A stretch of 50,459 nucleotides of DNA from Oscillatoria sp. SIO1A7 (GCA_010672965.1 JAAHFN010000052.1:1-50459), one strand, 5' to 3'. Positions 7,992 through 17,833 are shown, counted from the stretch's first letter. The notes: generated by a model not told the origin, from the sequence alone. Numbers and translations: made by a program.

Positions 7992-8882
7992 TCAATTTAC
8001 GCGCTCTATATATAGAAAGATATGCTGCAAAAACCGCTCGAAAGTTCCCAGCCTTTCTCTAACTATTTCGTATAGCAAGGCATAATCGACATCCCAATAA
8101 AGATGGACTAGAACATTCCGCATCCCCGCCATAGCTGCCAACTCTCGACCTAGCTCGGGAGGGACAATTTCTCTTTCCCCGAGAATCCTGCCTACATCTC
8201 GATATTCTTGTGGCGCGCCCAAACCAGTGCTGACAATAACGTGACGCCCCAAATCTAGAGTAGCTTCCAGAGCAATTCTCAGATAATGTTCCGATAGCGC
8301 TTTAGTGCTTTTATCTCCTAAATAGTCTTCTAGGGCTATAGCTTCCAAATTCAATCCCTGCAATTCCCGAACGGCATCGCGAATTAGGAAAACAAAGCGC
8401 TCCACTCGGTTTGGATTTACCATATTAATTTCTCCAGTAATGCCTTGACGCACCAATTGCCGCGTCGCCTCCCAGTTTTCTTTGCGCCAGCTTGTCATAT
8501 CTGCATAGCGAGCTAGCACAGTTTCTGCAAATTCGGTTTCTTCCCGATTATTAAAAATTGGTATTCCATGTAATATAGCGGTGGCTTGCAAAGAAACCGG
8601 CGCTCTATCCAGCCTTACCAAGTCAATGTTATCTGCTGCAAAAAAAACGCACAATTGTGAATATAAGCTGTTATAGTAATCCAGCCAGTTTCTCAAATCT
8701 TGCGGCGGCAAAACAGCCAGATCTAAGTCGCTCAAAGAATTGGCGCTATTTTCAAAAACCGAGCCCAAAAAATAGGCGACTCGGACGCCATGCTGCTGTA
8801 GCAATGCGGCTAAGTCCGGTATTTTACTTTTAACTTCTACAGCGCTAAATTGTTTTGGATTTAAGCATGAATCTATATGCAT
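7992..8882 (-). CDS. Single-chain MNT nucleotidyltransferase-HEPN protein
   Basis: The open frame extends to 9014, but residues before ATG 8882 ([11 protein letters not shown]...) come from GGGCATT repeats, so the start is set at MHIDSCLNPKQ, giving 296 residues. Residues 35-95 hold the MNT motif, YFLGSVFENSANSLSDLDLAV: GS at 40-41, D52 and D54, with a third acidic residue in NIDLV. The arginines of the MntA GSxRxRxxSDxD motif are absent. The C-terminal half (from ~150) is a HEPN/HepT-like helical domain ending with RNVLVH (residues 255-260), the RX4H RNase motif. In HepT-MntA pairs the MNT enzyme AMPylates and silences the HEPN RNase; here both are on one chain. It may be a self-contained toxin-antitoxin. 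Strong match to the fold motifs; biological role inferred. Confidence 0.8.
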   Translation of the reverse strand: MHIDSCLNPKQFSAVEVKSKIPDLAALLQQHGVRVAYFLGSVFENSANSLSDLDLAVLPPQDLRNWLDYYNSLYSQLCVFFAADNIDLVRLDRAPVSLQATAILHGIPIFNNREETEFAETVLARYADMTSWRKENWEATRQLVRQGITGEINMVNPNRVERFVFLIRDAVRELQGLNLEAIALEDYLGDKSTKALSEHYLRIALEATLDLGRHVIVSTGLGAPQEYRDVGRILGEREIVPPELGRELAAMAGMRNVLVHLYWDVDYALLYEIVRERLGTFERFLQHIFLYIERVN

Positions 8883-9140
8883 GGGAATGGGGAATGGGGG
8901 AATTGGGAATGGGGAATTGGGCATTGGGCATTGGGCATTGGGCATTGGGACCCAACGACAGGCTCGGGATAAAATTGGGCCCGCAACGACCAGGCTCAGG
9001 ATAAAATTGGGCATTGGAACCCAACGACCTGCCTCGGGATAAACCCTTCGACAGGCTCAGGATAAAATTGGGAATGGGGCCCGCAACGACCAGGCTCAGG
9101 ATAAAATTGGGCATTGGTAATTGGGCATTGGGTTAATTAG
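8883..9140. repeat. GGGCATT heptamers mixed with an AGGCTCAGGATAAAATTGGG repeat
   Basis: Runs of GGGCATT and GGGAATG alternate with four to five copies of an AACGACCAGGCTCAGGATAA type unit at about 8954, 8985, 9036 and 9085. No gene. This spacer lies upstream of the MNT-HEPN gene and must hold its promoter, which I could not identify. Confidence 0.8.
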
Positions 9141-9244
9141 ACCTGTTGCATAAATCCAAAAAGCCTCCCCTTTCATGCGCGGATTTGGGGGGATTTTCGT
9201 AAATTTTTGTACTCTTGTCTATTACCCACGCAATTGGGAGCCCC

Positions 9245-9304
9245 CGTAGGACGGGCGTCCCTAGTCTTGATTGGATCGCGGATAGGCGGGACGCCTGTCC
9301 TACG
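9245..9304. mobile_element. Palindromic element (family A)
   Basis: CGTAGGACGGGCGTCC on the left and GGCGGGACGCCTGTCCTACG on the right form an intergenic hairpin-like element. It is a relative of the copy inside the STAND gene. Confidence 0.8.
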
Positions 9305-9347
9305 GTGCTTTCCAATGCCCAATGCCCAATGCGCAATGCCCAATTCC

Positions 9348-11108
9348 CTATAAAATATCTAACTGATAAGGAGGAGCCGGTTTCTCCTGGAGCATGGTTT
9401 CCAAACGCTGGCGATTGTCGAGGGCTTCGACGTAATCGGGCTGCATTTGTATCGCAATCCCATAGGAGCGGAGGGCTTCTGGATAGCGGTGCAGTTTTTC
9501 TAACATTTGGCCGCGCAGCAGCCAAGCATTAGCATGGTTTGGTTTGAGCTGAATTACTTTATCAAAAACCGCGATCGCTTGGCTGTAGGCTCGCATCTTG
9601 GCCAAAGTTTTACCGCGTTTTACCCAAGGCTCGTAGTGGTTCGGCCAAATCTGAATTGCTTCCTCGTAAGCGGCCAATGCTTCTGGGTAGCGCTGCATTT
9701 TACTCATCAAGTCCCCACGTTTTAACCAAGCCTCAATATTATTTGGTTTTCGTCTAATGACTCTATCGTAAGCCTCCAGAGCTTCTGGAAATCTTTGCAT
9801 AATTTCTAGAATTTCGCTGCGTCTCAACCAAGCACTACCCACATAAGAATCAGACTCCGGCAGCATGGAGATAACTTTTTCATAAGCAGCTATGGCCTCT
9901 TGATGCTGTTGCAATTTCTCCAGAGCCAAGCCGCGATGATACCAAGCCTCGGCAAGCTCTGGCTGGATTTGGATGGCATTGCTATAGGCCAAAATTGCAT
10001 CTTTGTAGCGACCCAAGCCATACAGTGCCGTCCCCCGTCCCAACCAAGCGGTTGCCCAATTGGGATTTACTTGGGTTGCCCTGTCAAAAGAAATCAGAGC
10101 AGCTCGATACTGACCGGCGTCGGATAAAGCCAAGCCTCGATTCAACCAAGCTTCGGGCCATTCTTTCTGGAGTTCGAGAGCTTTATCAAAACAAGCGACG
10201 GCAGCTTCCGACCATTGGTATTTGAGCGCCATGCCTTTATAAAACCAAGCCCCCGGATTGCTAGGTGCCAGTTGTAGCACCCGGTCGTAGGAGGCAACCG
10301 CATCGGTGTATCGCTGTATCCGAGCCAAAGCCAAGCCGCGATTGAACCAAGCCGCTGCGTTATCTGGGACTAAAGCGATCGCGCGATCGTAAGAGGCCAC
10401 CGCATCGGTGTGTCGCTGCAATCTATCTAAAGCATGACCTCGGTAATACCAAGCAGCAGCATTATCTGCTTCCAAGCGAACGACGCGATCGAAGGAAACC
10501 ACCGCTTCGGCATATTGCTCTAATTGGAGCATAGCGGTGCCTCGGTAATACCAGGCAACTGCCAGTTTGGGATTGCGCCGCACCACCTGGTTAAAAGCAG
10601 TTGTCGCCCCCGAATATTGTTCCAGCTCTTGCAGGCAGCGACCTCGGTGATACCAGGCTTCGTAATGTTTGGGATTAATTAAAATGCCTTGGTCTAGAGA
10701 TGCTAGGGCTTCTTCATAGCGCTGTAGATTATAGAGAGCGCAGCCTCGCATAGTCCAAGGCCAATAATTGTCAGATTTCAGTTGAATGGCACCGTCAAAG
10801 GAAACAATCGCTTCTTCATAGCGGTGCAAGCTCATCAGGGCCATTCCACGCTTTAACCAGGCTTGATGCAACTTGGGTTTTTGTTCTATAGCCTTATCGT
10901 AAAAAGCGATCGCTCCCGAGAAATTGCCAGCGGCATAGAGCTTCTCGCCCCGCTCGCAATCGGAGGAACCTGCCAAAAAATAATTTATCGCGGACCAAAC
11001 TGGTGCCGTCCATTTCAGACGGTGGGAAGTCTTGGTATCGGGAGGAGTTAAGCTGCTGGGGGATGTCATTGGTGCGGGCGATTCTCGCAATTCGCCAGAG
11101 TCAGTCAT
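9348..11108 (-). CDS. Tetratricopeptide repeat protein, about 15 TPRs
   Basis: 586 residues starting MTDSGELRESPAP at ATG 11108. A polar leader of ~45 residues precedes SSDCERGEKLYAAGNFSGAI; from there at least 15 consecutive 34-residue TPRs run to the end, each with the AWxxRGxALxxLxRYxEAxxSYDxAIxLxP pattern, plus a partial sixteenth. No signal peptide or membrane span is clear. TPR solenoids act as protein-binding scaffolds; nothing identifies the partner. It is divergent from the TolC-like gene across a 323 bp spacer. The repeats are diverged at DNA level, unlike the WD40 gene. Confidence 0.9.
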   Translation of the reverse strand: MTDSGELRESPAPMTSPSSLTPPDTKTSHRLKWTAPVWSAINYFLAGSSDCERGEKLYAAGNFSGAIAFYDKAIEQKPKLHQAWLKRGMALMSLHRYEEAIVSFDGAIQLKSDNYWPWTMRGCALYNLQRYEEALASLDQGILINPKHYEAWYHRGRCLQELEQYSGATTAFNQVVRRNPKLAVAWYYRGTAMLQLEQYAEAVVSFDRVVRLEADNAAAWYYRGHALDRLQRHTDAVASYDRAIALVPDNAAAWFNRGLALARIQRYTDAVASYDRVLQLAPSNPGAWFYKGMALKYQWSEAAVACFDKALELQKEWPEAWLNRGLALSDAGQYRAALISFDRATQVNPNWATAWLGRGTALYGLGRYKDAILAYSNAIQIQPELAEAWYHRGLALEKLQQHQEAIAAYEKVISMLPESDSYVGSAWLRRSEILEIMQRFPEALEAYDRVIRRKPNNIEAWLKRGDLMSKMQRYPEALAAYEEAIQIWPNHYEPWVKRGKTLAKMRAYSQAIAVFDKVIQLKPNHANAWLLRGQMLEKLHRYPEALRSYGIAIQMQPDYVEALDNRQRLETMLQEKPAPPYQLDIL

Positions 11109-11431
11109 TGTCTTAACTAATATTGTGCTACAAGGCGTAAGGTCTTAGGCGCATCCTCTATGCTATTTTTCCCTGAAAGCCGCGTAATTTGCTCAAAACG
11201 CCAGTATATACCTTGGCTGAATATATTGTATAATAAATGGACTATTTATTATGCGATCGCTTCAAGTAAAGGGCCAATAAAATCCTTAATGAGTAAGTTT
11301 TGTTATTTCTTGGAATGGCCTTATTCTCAAGTGCTGCCAATAGGCTATCCTGCTTAAGGAGCTTGCCTTGGCGAAACGAGTCAGTGTTTAACGAGTCCGT
11401 GTTTTCAGACTGCAAACGAAATCAAAAACTT
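11109..11431. promoter_or_regulatory. Divergent promoter region of the TPR and TolC-like genes
   Basis: A good -10 TATAAT stands at 11229-11234 on the + strand, followed by a small AT-rich inverted repeat (AATAAA ... TTTATT, about 11233-11250). No convincing -35 lies 17 nt upstream, so it may need an activator. A frame upstream of ATG 11432 is open but shows no protein-like sequence. Confidence 0.4.
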
Positions 11432-13069
11432 ATGCCAACTCTTCGTTATCTCAAGGCTATGGGTATGGGCGTACTCATGGCTTTCAGCGTTCTGGAGTCC
11501 AGCGCCTCGCTCGCTTCAGAAACTAGACCTCCAGATCGCCCCGACATTAGAGAAAACGATCCAGACCAAGATATGCCTTTGGTTGAGTTACCCGAACAAA
11601 ACTTATCGGCAAGACCGGAATTGAAGGCCCCAGAGAGACTAGATCCGGCGGTTAGAGATATCGATTGGCTTTCTCAGGCCCCCGATACGAGGGGAAATAG
11701 GGTCGTGGAAACGCCGCCCCCGGTTTATCTAGAATCCAACCCCAATCCCCTCCAGTTCCCGACAGTGCCCGAGGAAGTCAGGATCGAGGGCAATCAACCC
11801 TTGACCTTGGAACAGGTTATCGAACTGGCACAGCGCAACAATCGCGATTTGCAAGAATCCCTGTTGAATCTGGAACGCAGCGGCTCTGCTCTGCGGGAAG
11901 CCAGAGCGGCTCTCTATCCTAATTTGGATGTGCGATCGAACTTTACTCGCACAGATTCAGCCAATATCGAGCTGAACAACGATCGCCAAAGGAACTTATT
12001 TGGGGAGAATACTCCCACCCAAGATACGGGCACCACAGCTTTGGATGGAACCGTAGAGCTGACTTATGACGTATTTACCTCGGGGCTGCGACCGGCTCAG
12101 ATAAAAGCCGCTGAAGGTCAAGTGCGTTTCGACCAGCTAGAAGTAGAGCGCTTGTCCGAGCAAATCCGTTTCGACGTAACCGATGCTTATTACGACGTTC
12201 AACAAGCAGATGAAGACGTGCGCATTGCCCGGGCGGCGGTCGGGAGATTCGAGCAAAACTTAAAAGATGCCGAAGCCCTAGAAAGAGCGGGGGTGGGTAC
12301 TAAGTTTGACGTATTGCAAGCTCGGGTGGATTTGGCTAATGCAAAACAAGACCTGACCCAAGGACTAAGCCAGCAGAGAGTTACTCGAAGGGATCTAGCT
12401 CGACTTTTGAGCTTGCCTCAATGGGCCGATATTTCAGCGGCGGATCCGGTGGAGCCAGCAGGACAATGGTCTCTTTCTCTGGAAGAGACCATTGTCCTGG
12501 CTTTTAAGAATCGAGCCGAGCTAGAGCAGGAATTGGTGCAGCGAGATATCGGCGACCAGCAGCGGCGAGCTGCTTTGGCTGCTCTAGGACCGCAATTGAA
12601 TCTGTTTGCGAACTACAACGTCCTCGAAGTATTGGATGACGACCTTGGGGTGGCAGATGGCTATTCGTTAGGAGCCAGATTGCAATGGAATGTATATGAC
12701 GGAGGAGCTTCTAAGGCGAGAGCGGCTCAGCAGGAAACTAACATCGAGATTGCCGAAACTCGTTTTGCCAATCAGCGCAATCAAGTCCGCTTTCAGGTGG
12801 AGCAATCCTATTTTGATTTGCAGTTCAACCGGGCTAATATCCAGACGGCTAAAGTGGCTTTGGATGAGGCAAAAGAAAGGCTGCGGCTGGCTCGGTTGCG
12901 GTTTCAGGCTGGGGTCGGCACCCAGACAGAGGTGATTGATGCGGTTTCGGCTCTGACCCAGGCAGAAGGGAATTTGACCCGAGCTACTCTCAATTACAAT
13001 CGCGCTCTGGCTTCTATTAAACGCGCCGTTAGCAATATCCGCAGCGATCGCCGTAGTTCTGTTTTATAG
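11432..13069 (+). CDS. TolC family outer membrane efflux protein
   Basis: 545 residues from ATG 11432 (MPTLRYLKAMGMGVLMAFSV), which gives a signal peptide ending near ASLASE. An acidic, proline-rich linker (~30-130) leads to two OEP repeats: PLTLEQVIELAQRNNRDLQESLLNLERSG in the first and WSLSLEETIVLAFKNRAELEQELVQRDI in the second. The end, QAGVGTQTEVIDAVSALTQAEGNLTRATLNYN, is typical of TolC coiled-coil hairpins. It forms the outer membrane exit duct for ABC or RND exporters. No inner membrane partner lies beside it; the HlyD and MacB/DevC-type genes at 46.8-50.2 kb are candidates. An open frame from 11300 exists, but the ATG before the signal peptide is far better. Confidence 0.92.
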   Translation: MPTLRYLKAMGMGVLMAFSVLESSASLASETRPPDRPDIRENDPDQDMPLVELPEQNLSARPELKAPERLDPAVRDIDWLSQAPDTRGNRVVETPPPVYLESNPNPLQFPTVPEEVRIEGNQPLTLEQVIELAQRNNRDLQESLLNLERSGSALREARAALYPNLDVRSNFTRTDSANIELNNDRQRNLFGENTPTQDTGTTALDGTVELTYDVFTSGLRPAQIKAAEGQVRFDQLEVERLSEQIRFDVTDAYYDVQQADEDVRIARAAVGRFEQNLKDAEALERAGVGTKFDVLQARVDLANAKQDLTQGLSQQRVTRRDLARLLSLPQWADISAADPVEPAGQWSLSLEETIVLAFKNRAELEQELVQRDIGDQQRRAALAALGPQLNLFANYNVLEVLDDDLGVADGYSLGARLQWNVYDGGASKARAAQQETNIEIAETRFANQRNQVRFQVEQSYFDLQFNRANIQTAKVALDEAKERLRLARLRFQAGVGTQTEVIDAVSALTQAEGNLTRATLNYNRALASIKRAVSNIRSDRRSSVL

Positions 13070-13091
13070 GAATAATGGGTTTCTGTTTTTG

Positions 13092-13124
13092 CCCTGGTTG
13101 ACTGAGAAAAATAGCCAACCAGGG
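13092..13124. terminator. Bidirectional hairpin between the TolC-like gene and recG
   Basis: A perfect 9 bp stem, CCCTGGTTG and CAACCAGGG, encloses a 15 nt loop exactly between two convergent genes. There is no strong T run on either side, so it may act as a terminator or as an mRNA end stabiliser. Confidence 0.6.
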
Positions 13125-13142
13125 AGCCTTAGCAAGCCCTAC

Positions 13143-15749
13143 TTAAGTCATCATAGCTCCACCCATAAGTCGCTTGTAACGCTCTTCCAACTCTATCTGT
13201 AACATAGGCCAGCGATCGAGAGTGGGATTTTTCTCAATAGTTTTCTCTGCGGCATCCCGAGCCAAAATCAAAATTTCCTTATCCTCCACCAAACTGGCTA
13301 GGGCAAAATCGGGCATCCCAGATTGGCGCGTTCCCAACACTTGACCCGGACCGCGAAGTCTCATATCCATTTCCGCAATTAAAAACCCGTCTTGCGACTG
13401 AGACATAACTTGAAGTCGCTGACGGGCATCATTAGAAGCCTTAGCATTAGTCATTAACAAACAGTAAGAGCGCTCTCCCCCTCGACCGACGCGACCTCGC
13501 AACTGGTGCAACTGAGACAATCCAAATCTCTCTGCATTTTCAATCAGCATAACTGTTGCATTGGGAACGTCAACTCCCACTTCCACCACAGTAGTAGAAA
13601 CTAATATTTGAGTTTTTAAATCCCGAAACTCATTAATTGCTTTCTCTTTTTCCGCTGAGGTGAGTCGTCCGTGGAGCAGGCCAACTCTCATCTCGGGGAA
13701 AATCACATCCTGCAATCTTTGATATTCTTCTATAGCCGATTTTAAATCTAATTTCTCCGACTCTTCCACCAAGGGCAGAACCACATAAGCTTGCCTCCCC
13801 TGAGCCACCTCTCTGCGAATTAAAGTTATCGCATGGTCGCGCTCTTTCGCCGATATAACCGTAGTTTCTATTGCCTTTCTGCCCGGGGGCAATTCGTCAA
13901 TCTGACTGACATCCAAATCCCCGTGCAAAGTGAGAGCCAGAGTGCGGGGAATTGGCGTAGCGGTCATAGTCAAAACATGGGGGGCTCCCATAATTCCTTT
14001 TTCCTGCAATTTCGCCCGCTGCTGCACCCCAAATCTATGCTGTTCGTCGATCGCAATTAAACCCAATCTGTGGAACTTAACGGGATCTTGAATTAAAGCA
14101 TGAGTTCCCACTAATACTGGCAGTTCCCCGGTTTCTAACTGAGCGTGTATCTTGCGTCTTTTTGCAGTCTTAGTAGAACCCGTCAGCAGCTCTACCGGCA
14201 AGTGAAGCAGATTAAACCAATTGACTAATTTTTTATAATGCTGTTCTGCTAAAACCTCTGTCGGTGCCATCAGAGCTGCTTGATAGCCCGCTTGAATTGC
14301 CGCTAGCATAGCCACCACAGCAACTATTGTTTTTCCAGAGCCCACATCTCCTTGCACTAATCTATTCATTGGCTCGGACTTTTCTAGATCGCCGAGAATA
14401 TCATTAATAACCCGTTGTTGCGCCTTAGTTAGCTTAAAAGGAAGCTGCTTATAAAACTTATCTATTAACTTGCCTTTGGTGGGAAAAGCGGCACCACTTT
14501 TGCCTTGTTTCTCGGTGTGGCGGCGATGCAGCAGTCCTAGCTGGATATAGAAAAATTCATCGAATACCAAACGGCGGCGCGCTTCCTCAAGCATATTCGG
14601 ATCGGCAGGAAAATGGATATTGGCGATCGCCGTTGGCAAATCGATTAATCCATACTTCTTGCGCAGCCCCACTGGCATCGGATCTTGCAGTTGACTTGCC
14701 GCTGGCAATACAGCAACAATCGCCTTTCTAACCACATCCGCATTTATCCCTTCTTTCAAAGGATAAACCGGCACCAAGCGACCCACATTCATCGATTCAA
14801 TCCCGCCACCGCTACCATCTATAACTTCTAATTGCGGCTTGTCGAGAGTCTTGCCATACTTGCTGCTTTTTACCAACCCAGAAGCAGCAACTAGCGCCCC
14901 AATAGGATATTGACGTCTTTGTTGTTCTTGCCAGCGTTTAGAGCTATACCCGGCAAAAAAGCGGCTTATTTTTATTTGCCCAGTCCCGTCTTTAAGTACC
15001 ACTTCTAGAATACTTAATTTTTTATTGCGGGGGCTGCTAAAACAATTACAGCGCTTGACTGTGCCCATAATCGTAACTGTTTGCCCGGGTTCTAAGTCCT
15101 CGATTCTGACTTGACGGGCGTAGTCGATATGGTTGTGCGGGTAATGGTGCAGCAAGTCTCTAACTACATACAAGCCCAGGGAAGCTAGGCGATCGCCATT
15201 TTTTTCCCCCACCCCCTTAATCGTAGTTAAAGCTCCATCCAGAGATATCTTTTCAGAACCATCTCTAGACAAAAGAGACTTTGTTTTTGGTCTAATTTCA
15301 TTGCCGATAGCTACCTTGCTTTCTACTATCTCTGTTTTTTTAGTTGCTACCTTTAACCTGCCGTTTGCTTGCTCTCCATTTTCCTTGGCGATCGCCTTTC
15401 CTTCTTGACTCTTTAAAACCGATAACTTTGAGTTTCTCCGTCCCTCTCGGCAAGTTATATTTTGCTGCATTTGCAACAAAAATGTTTGGGTACTTTTAAC
15501 TAATCTTTCTCGTTCGGAAAAGCCTAATTCTGGATACCGGCTAAATTCAGCGCCTATTTGCAACCATTTCTTCCTGTCTGCTGCTTTTAATTGCTCTGGC
15601 GCTTGCCTCAAACTCACTTCTATAAACTCGTTAAACAGATATTGTTTGCCAACCAAATTTTTATAGCCGCGTTCTGCTTCTATTGAGAGCGCTTTTTGCA
15701 ATCGCACCCAGTCCGGTAATTCTGTCTTCACAGTTTCTCCTTTATTCAT
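13143..15749 (-). CDS. recG: ATP-dependent DNA helicase RecG
   Basis: 868 residues. RecG reverses stalled replication forks and processes branched DNA. An N-terminal extension of ~165 residues, common in cyanobacterial RecG, precedes SLDGALTTIKGVGEKNGDRLASLGLYVVRDLLHHYP (wedge domain start) and an OB fold. The helicase core shows motif I GDVGSGKT, motif II DEQHRFGVQQR, motif III TMTATPIPRT and motif VI QLRGRVGRGGERSYC. ATG 15749 overlaps the stop of the upstream gene (ATGA), so the two are translationally coupled. Confidence 0.97.
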   Translation of the reverse strand: MNKGETVKTELPDWVRLQKALSIEAERGYKNLVGKQYLFNEFIEVSLRQAPEQLKAADRKKWLQIGAEFSRYPELGFSERERLVKSTQTFLLQMQQNITCREGRRNSKLSVLKSQEGKAIAKENGEQANGRLKVATKKTEIVESKVAIGNEIRPKTKSLLSRDGSEKISLDGALTTIKGVGEKNGDRLASLGLYVVRDLLHHYPHNHIDYARQVRIEDLEPGQTVTIMGTVKRCNCFSSPRNKKLSILEVVLKDGTGQIKISRFFAGYSSKRWQEQQRRQYPIGALVAASGLVKSSKYGKTLDKPQLEVIDGSGGGIESMNVGRLVPVYPLKEGINADVVRKAIVAVLPAASQLQDPMPVGLRKKYGLIDLPTAIANIHFPADPNMLEEARRRLVFDEFFYIQLGLLHRRHTEKQGKSGAAFPTKGKLIDKFYKQLPFKLTKAQQRVINDILGDLEKSEPMNRLVQGDVGSGKTIVAVVAMLAAIQAGYQAALMAPTEVLAEQHYKKLVNWFNLLHLPVELLTGSTKTAKRRKIHAQLETGELPVLVGTHALIQDPVKFHRLGLIAIDEQHRFGVQQRAKLQEKGIMGAPHVLTMTATPIPRTLALTLHGDLDVSQIDELPPGRKAIETTVISAKERDHAITLIRREVAQGRQAYVVLPLVEESEKLDLKSAIEEYQRLQDVIFPEMRVGLLHGRLTSAEKEKAINEFRDLKTQILVSTTVVEVGVDVPNATVMLIENAERFGLSQLHQLRGRVGRGGERSYCLLMTNAKASNDARQRLQVMSQSQDGFLIAEMDMRLRGPGQVLGTRQSGMPDFALASLVEDKEILILARDAAEKTIEKNPTLDRWPMLQIELEERYKRLMGGAMMT

Positions 15750-16726
15750 TCATCAATCCAGCTAGCTCTCCAAGCAGCTTCCGCTTCGGCGATCGCTTTT
15801 TCTTGCTGTGTTTGGCGATAATCTCGTTCCAGAGAATGCAACCGACTCGCAAGAGAGCGAATTGGATTGCGTCGCGCCCTTACATTCGAGTCCGCCAATT
15901 CAATTTCCGACAGCCGTAGTTGAATGGCAACTACGCGAAGCTGCTGGGATTTTTTTCTTTTACTCCTACTAGAGCCCGACTCTTCCTCGGGATTATCTAT
16001 TTCCAAAGTCACATTTAAAATATTCGGCGGCCCTGCTACGCCATCAGGTGCGTTCGGTGCCTTGCCCGCAGCTTCTATAAATACTTCTGGCAAGTTTTTC
16101 GACAAAATGCCAAATTTCTTCAATAACCGATTCGTATAGCGAGAACCGATTTGTAATTGTTCTATAATTTCATTCTCTATCTTCTTTTGCCATTGCACTA
16201 ATTTATCTGGAGCGACATCTGGAGCGATAGTTTCTCTGCTGCTATTATCAGAATCTGCAATCCGATCGGACTCATCGCTGGCTTCTTCATTTGCCTCATC
16301 GCTGGCCTCATCGCTGGCCTCTTCATTTGCCTCATCGCTGGCCTCATTTGGCTCCTCGTTTGGCTCCTCGAAAAAAATAGGCGATCGCTCCATTTTTTTT
16401 GCAGAATCCTCAACCGAAATCCTCGATAACTCTGCTGCCAAATCATCTGGTAACAGATCCTGCAACTTTTCTTTAGTACCTTTAGCTAAACTACGAATAC
16501 CTTCCTGTAGGTCTTGCCGTTCTTTCAAGGATAGACGGAGAAATGACTCCGCATATCCTTGAGTGCATAGATGATAGCTAGCCATAATGAGCTGCTGTCT
16601 CGCCGCCTGTCCTAAAGCCGCCAGATAGCTTGAGTAGGTCTTCTGTAAATCTTCCGCCAAATTTAATGACGACTGCTTTAGCGCTACTAATTCCTTCTCA
16701 ATTTGCTCTATAGATCTAGCTATCAT
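15746..16726 (-). CDS. Cyanobacterial coiled-coil protein of unknown function, coupled to recG
   Basis: 326 residues starting MIARSIEQIEKELVALKQ. The N-terminal ~100 residues are helical (YSSYLAALGQAARQQLIMASYHLCTQGYAESFLRLSL). Next is an acidic low-complexity stretch (~125-165) built from repeated NEEASDEA units, coded by a 12-18 bp DNA repeat at about 16280-16370. The C-terminal part has a basic block (SRSKRKKSQQLRVVAIQLRLSEIE) and a final coiled coil. I recognise no domain. Its ATGA overlap with recG suggests a role near replication or repair, but this is context only. Confidence 0.75.
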   Translation of the reverse strand: MIARSIEQIEKELVALKQSSLNLAEDLQKTYSSYLAALGQAARQQLIMASYHLCTQGYAESFLRLSLKERQDLQEGIRSLAKGTKEKLQDLLPDDLAAELSRISVEDSAKKMERSPIFFEEPNEEPNEASDEANEEASDEASDEANEEASDESDRIADSDNSSRETIAPDVAPDKLVQWQKKIENEIIEQLQIGSRYTNRLLKKFGILSKNLPEVFIEAAGKAPNAPDGVAGPPNILNVTLEIDNPEEESGSSRSKRKKSQQLRVVAIQLRLSEIELADSNVRARRNPIRSLASRLHSLERDYRQTQQEKAIAEAEAAWRASWIDE

Positions 16727-16952
16727 CTTTTTTTTAATCTAATTGTCCAATCGACAGGAAAAATCGAATATCCATTTGCCTTGCCAAATAAGCAGTCAGC
16801 TATTCTCCTGCGGAGATGCTCTTGCAACGGCAGTCAGCTTAATGCACGGAATATAGCTTTGGCAACCAATGAGATTGCCCTAACCAAATATGGCACTTCT
16901 GCTATATTATAATTTAGCTTAGCTTGACCGGTTCTTGTTTCGCCTTTCTCTA

Positions 16953-17612
16953 TTATTTACCGCCAGTCTGAGCGGCCACTTCCTCTGCAAAATTGCTTTC
17001 TTTTTTCTCAATCCCTTCTCCGAGAACAAAGCGCTCGAACCGGCGAATCTTAATATTTTCCCCTAACTGGGAAATAGTTTCTTTTATCAACTCGGATACG
17101 GTCATATCTTGATTTCTGACGTATGGCTGATCCATCAAGCTCATCTCTTTCAAGCGCTTATCAATCCGCCCCATCACGATCTTTTCTTTGATATTGTCCG
17201 GCTTTTTAGCTAGATCGTCCCGACCCATTTCTATAGACTTTTCTTTCTCTACGATTTCTGGCGGAATGTCCTCTATGCTAACATATTCCACATTCGCACA
17301 AGCGGCAATTTGCATGGCAATATTCCGTGCCAATGTTTGGAATTCTTCCCGGCGAGCCACAAAATCCGTTTCGCAGTTCACCTCTACCAATACGCCAATC
17401 CGGCCTCCAGTATGGATATAGCTATCCACTATTCCTTCTGCAGCCACGCGCCCTGATTTTTTGTCCGCCTTGGCAATGCCCTTTTTCCGCAGCCAATCTA
17501 TGGATTTGCTTATATCGCCATCATTTGCCTGGAGCGCTTTCTTGCAATCCATCATGCCTGCGCCGGTTTTTTCGCGCAGTTCCTTCACAGTCTTTGCAGA
17601 TATTTCCGCCAT
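16953..17612 (-). CDS. tsf: Elongation factor Ts
   Basis: 219 residues from ATG 17612 ([27 protein letters not shown]); the frame is open to 17711 but upstream residues are not EF-Ts. It has the N-terminal UBA-like domain with the conserved [12 protein letters not shown] and the EF-Tu contact [10 protein letters not shown]. It is the nucleotide exchange factor for EF-Tu in translation. The ending, [13 protein letters not shown], is the usual one in cyanobacteria. It follows rpsB, the common rpsB-tsf order, 269 bp downstream. Confidence 0.97.
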   Translation of the reverse strand: MAEISAKTVKELREKTGAGMMDCKKALQANDGDISKSIDWLRKKGIAKADKKSGRVAAEGIVDSYIHTGGRIGVLVEVNCETDFVARREEFQTLARNIAMQIAACANVEYVSIEDIPPEIVEKEKSIEMGRDDLAKKPDNIKEKIVMGRIDKRLKEMSLMDQPYVRNQDMTVSELIKETISQLGENIKIRRFERFVLGEGIEKKESNFAEEVAAQTGGK

Positions 17613-17813
17613 TGTCCCCTTACTTTGTCCTCTATCTATTTTACTTTTGCGATCGCCTGTTAGCTTAAAAACTAACCTTGCATTTAGCCAAAGCTGACTG
17701 CTCACAGCCAATTACTGCTATATTACCGCTCGGGATAGCAATTTTAATTATCCAAAATTTTCCCAAGCTATTCTTGACCCAAGCTATTTTTTGCAGTCTT
17801 ATTCTGCTTTTAT

Positions 17814-17833
17814 TGCCGCCATAGTTGGCGGCA
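17814..17833. promoter_or_regulatory. Intercistronic hairpin between rpsB and tsf
   Basis: TGCCGCC and GGCGGCA form a 7 bp stem with a 6 nt loop, in the 269 bp rpsB-tsf spacer. On the coding strand no T run follows, so it is more likely an attenuator or processing site than a full terminator. Confidence 0.45.

Noticed and set aside
8883-9014. 44 extra codons before the MNT-HEPN protein
   Set aside because: They come from GGGCATT and AGGATAAAATTGGG repeats ([11 protein letters not shown]), not from protein-like sequence.
17814-17833. Strong rho-independent terminator between rpsB and tsf
   Set aside because: The hairpin is good, but on the minus (coding) strand no T run follows; listed only as an intercistronic hairpin.
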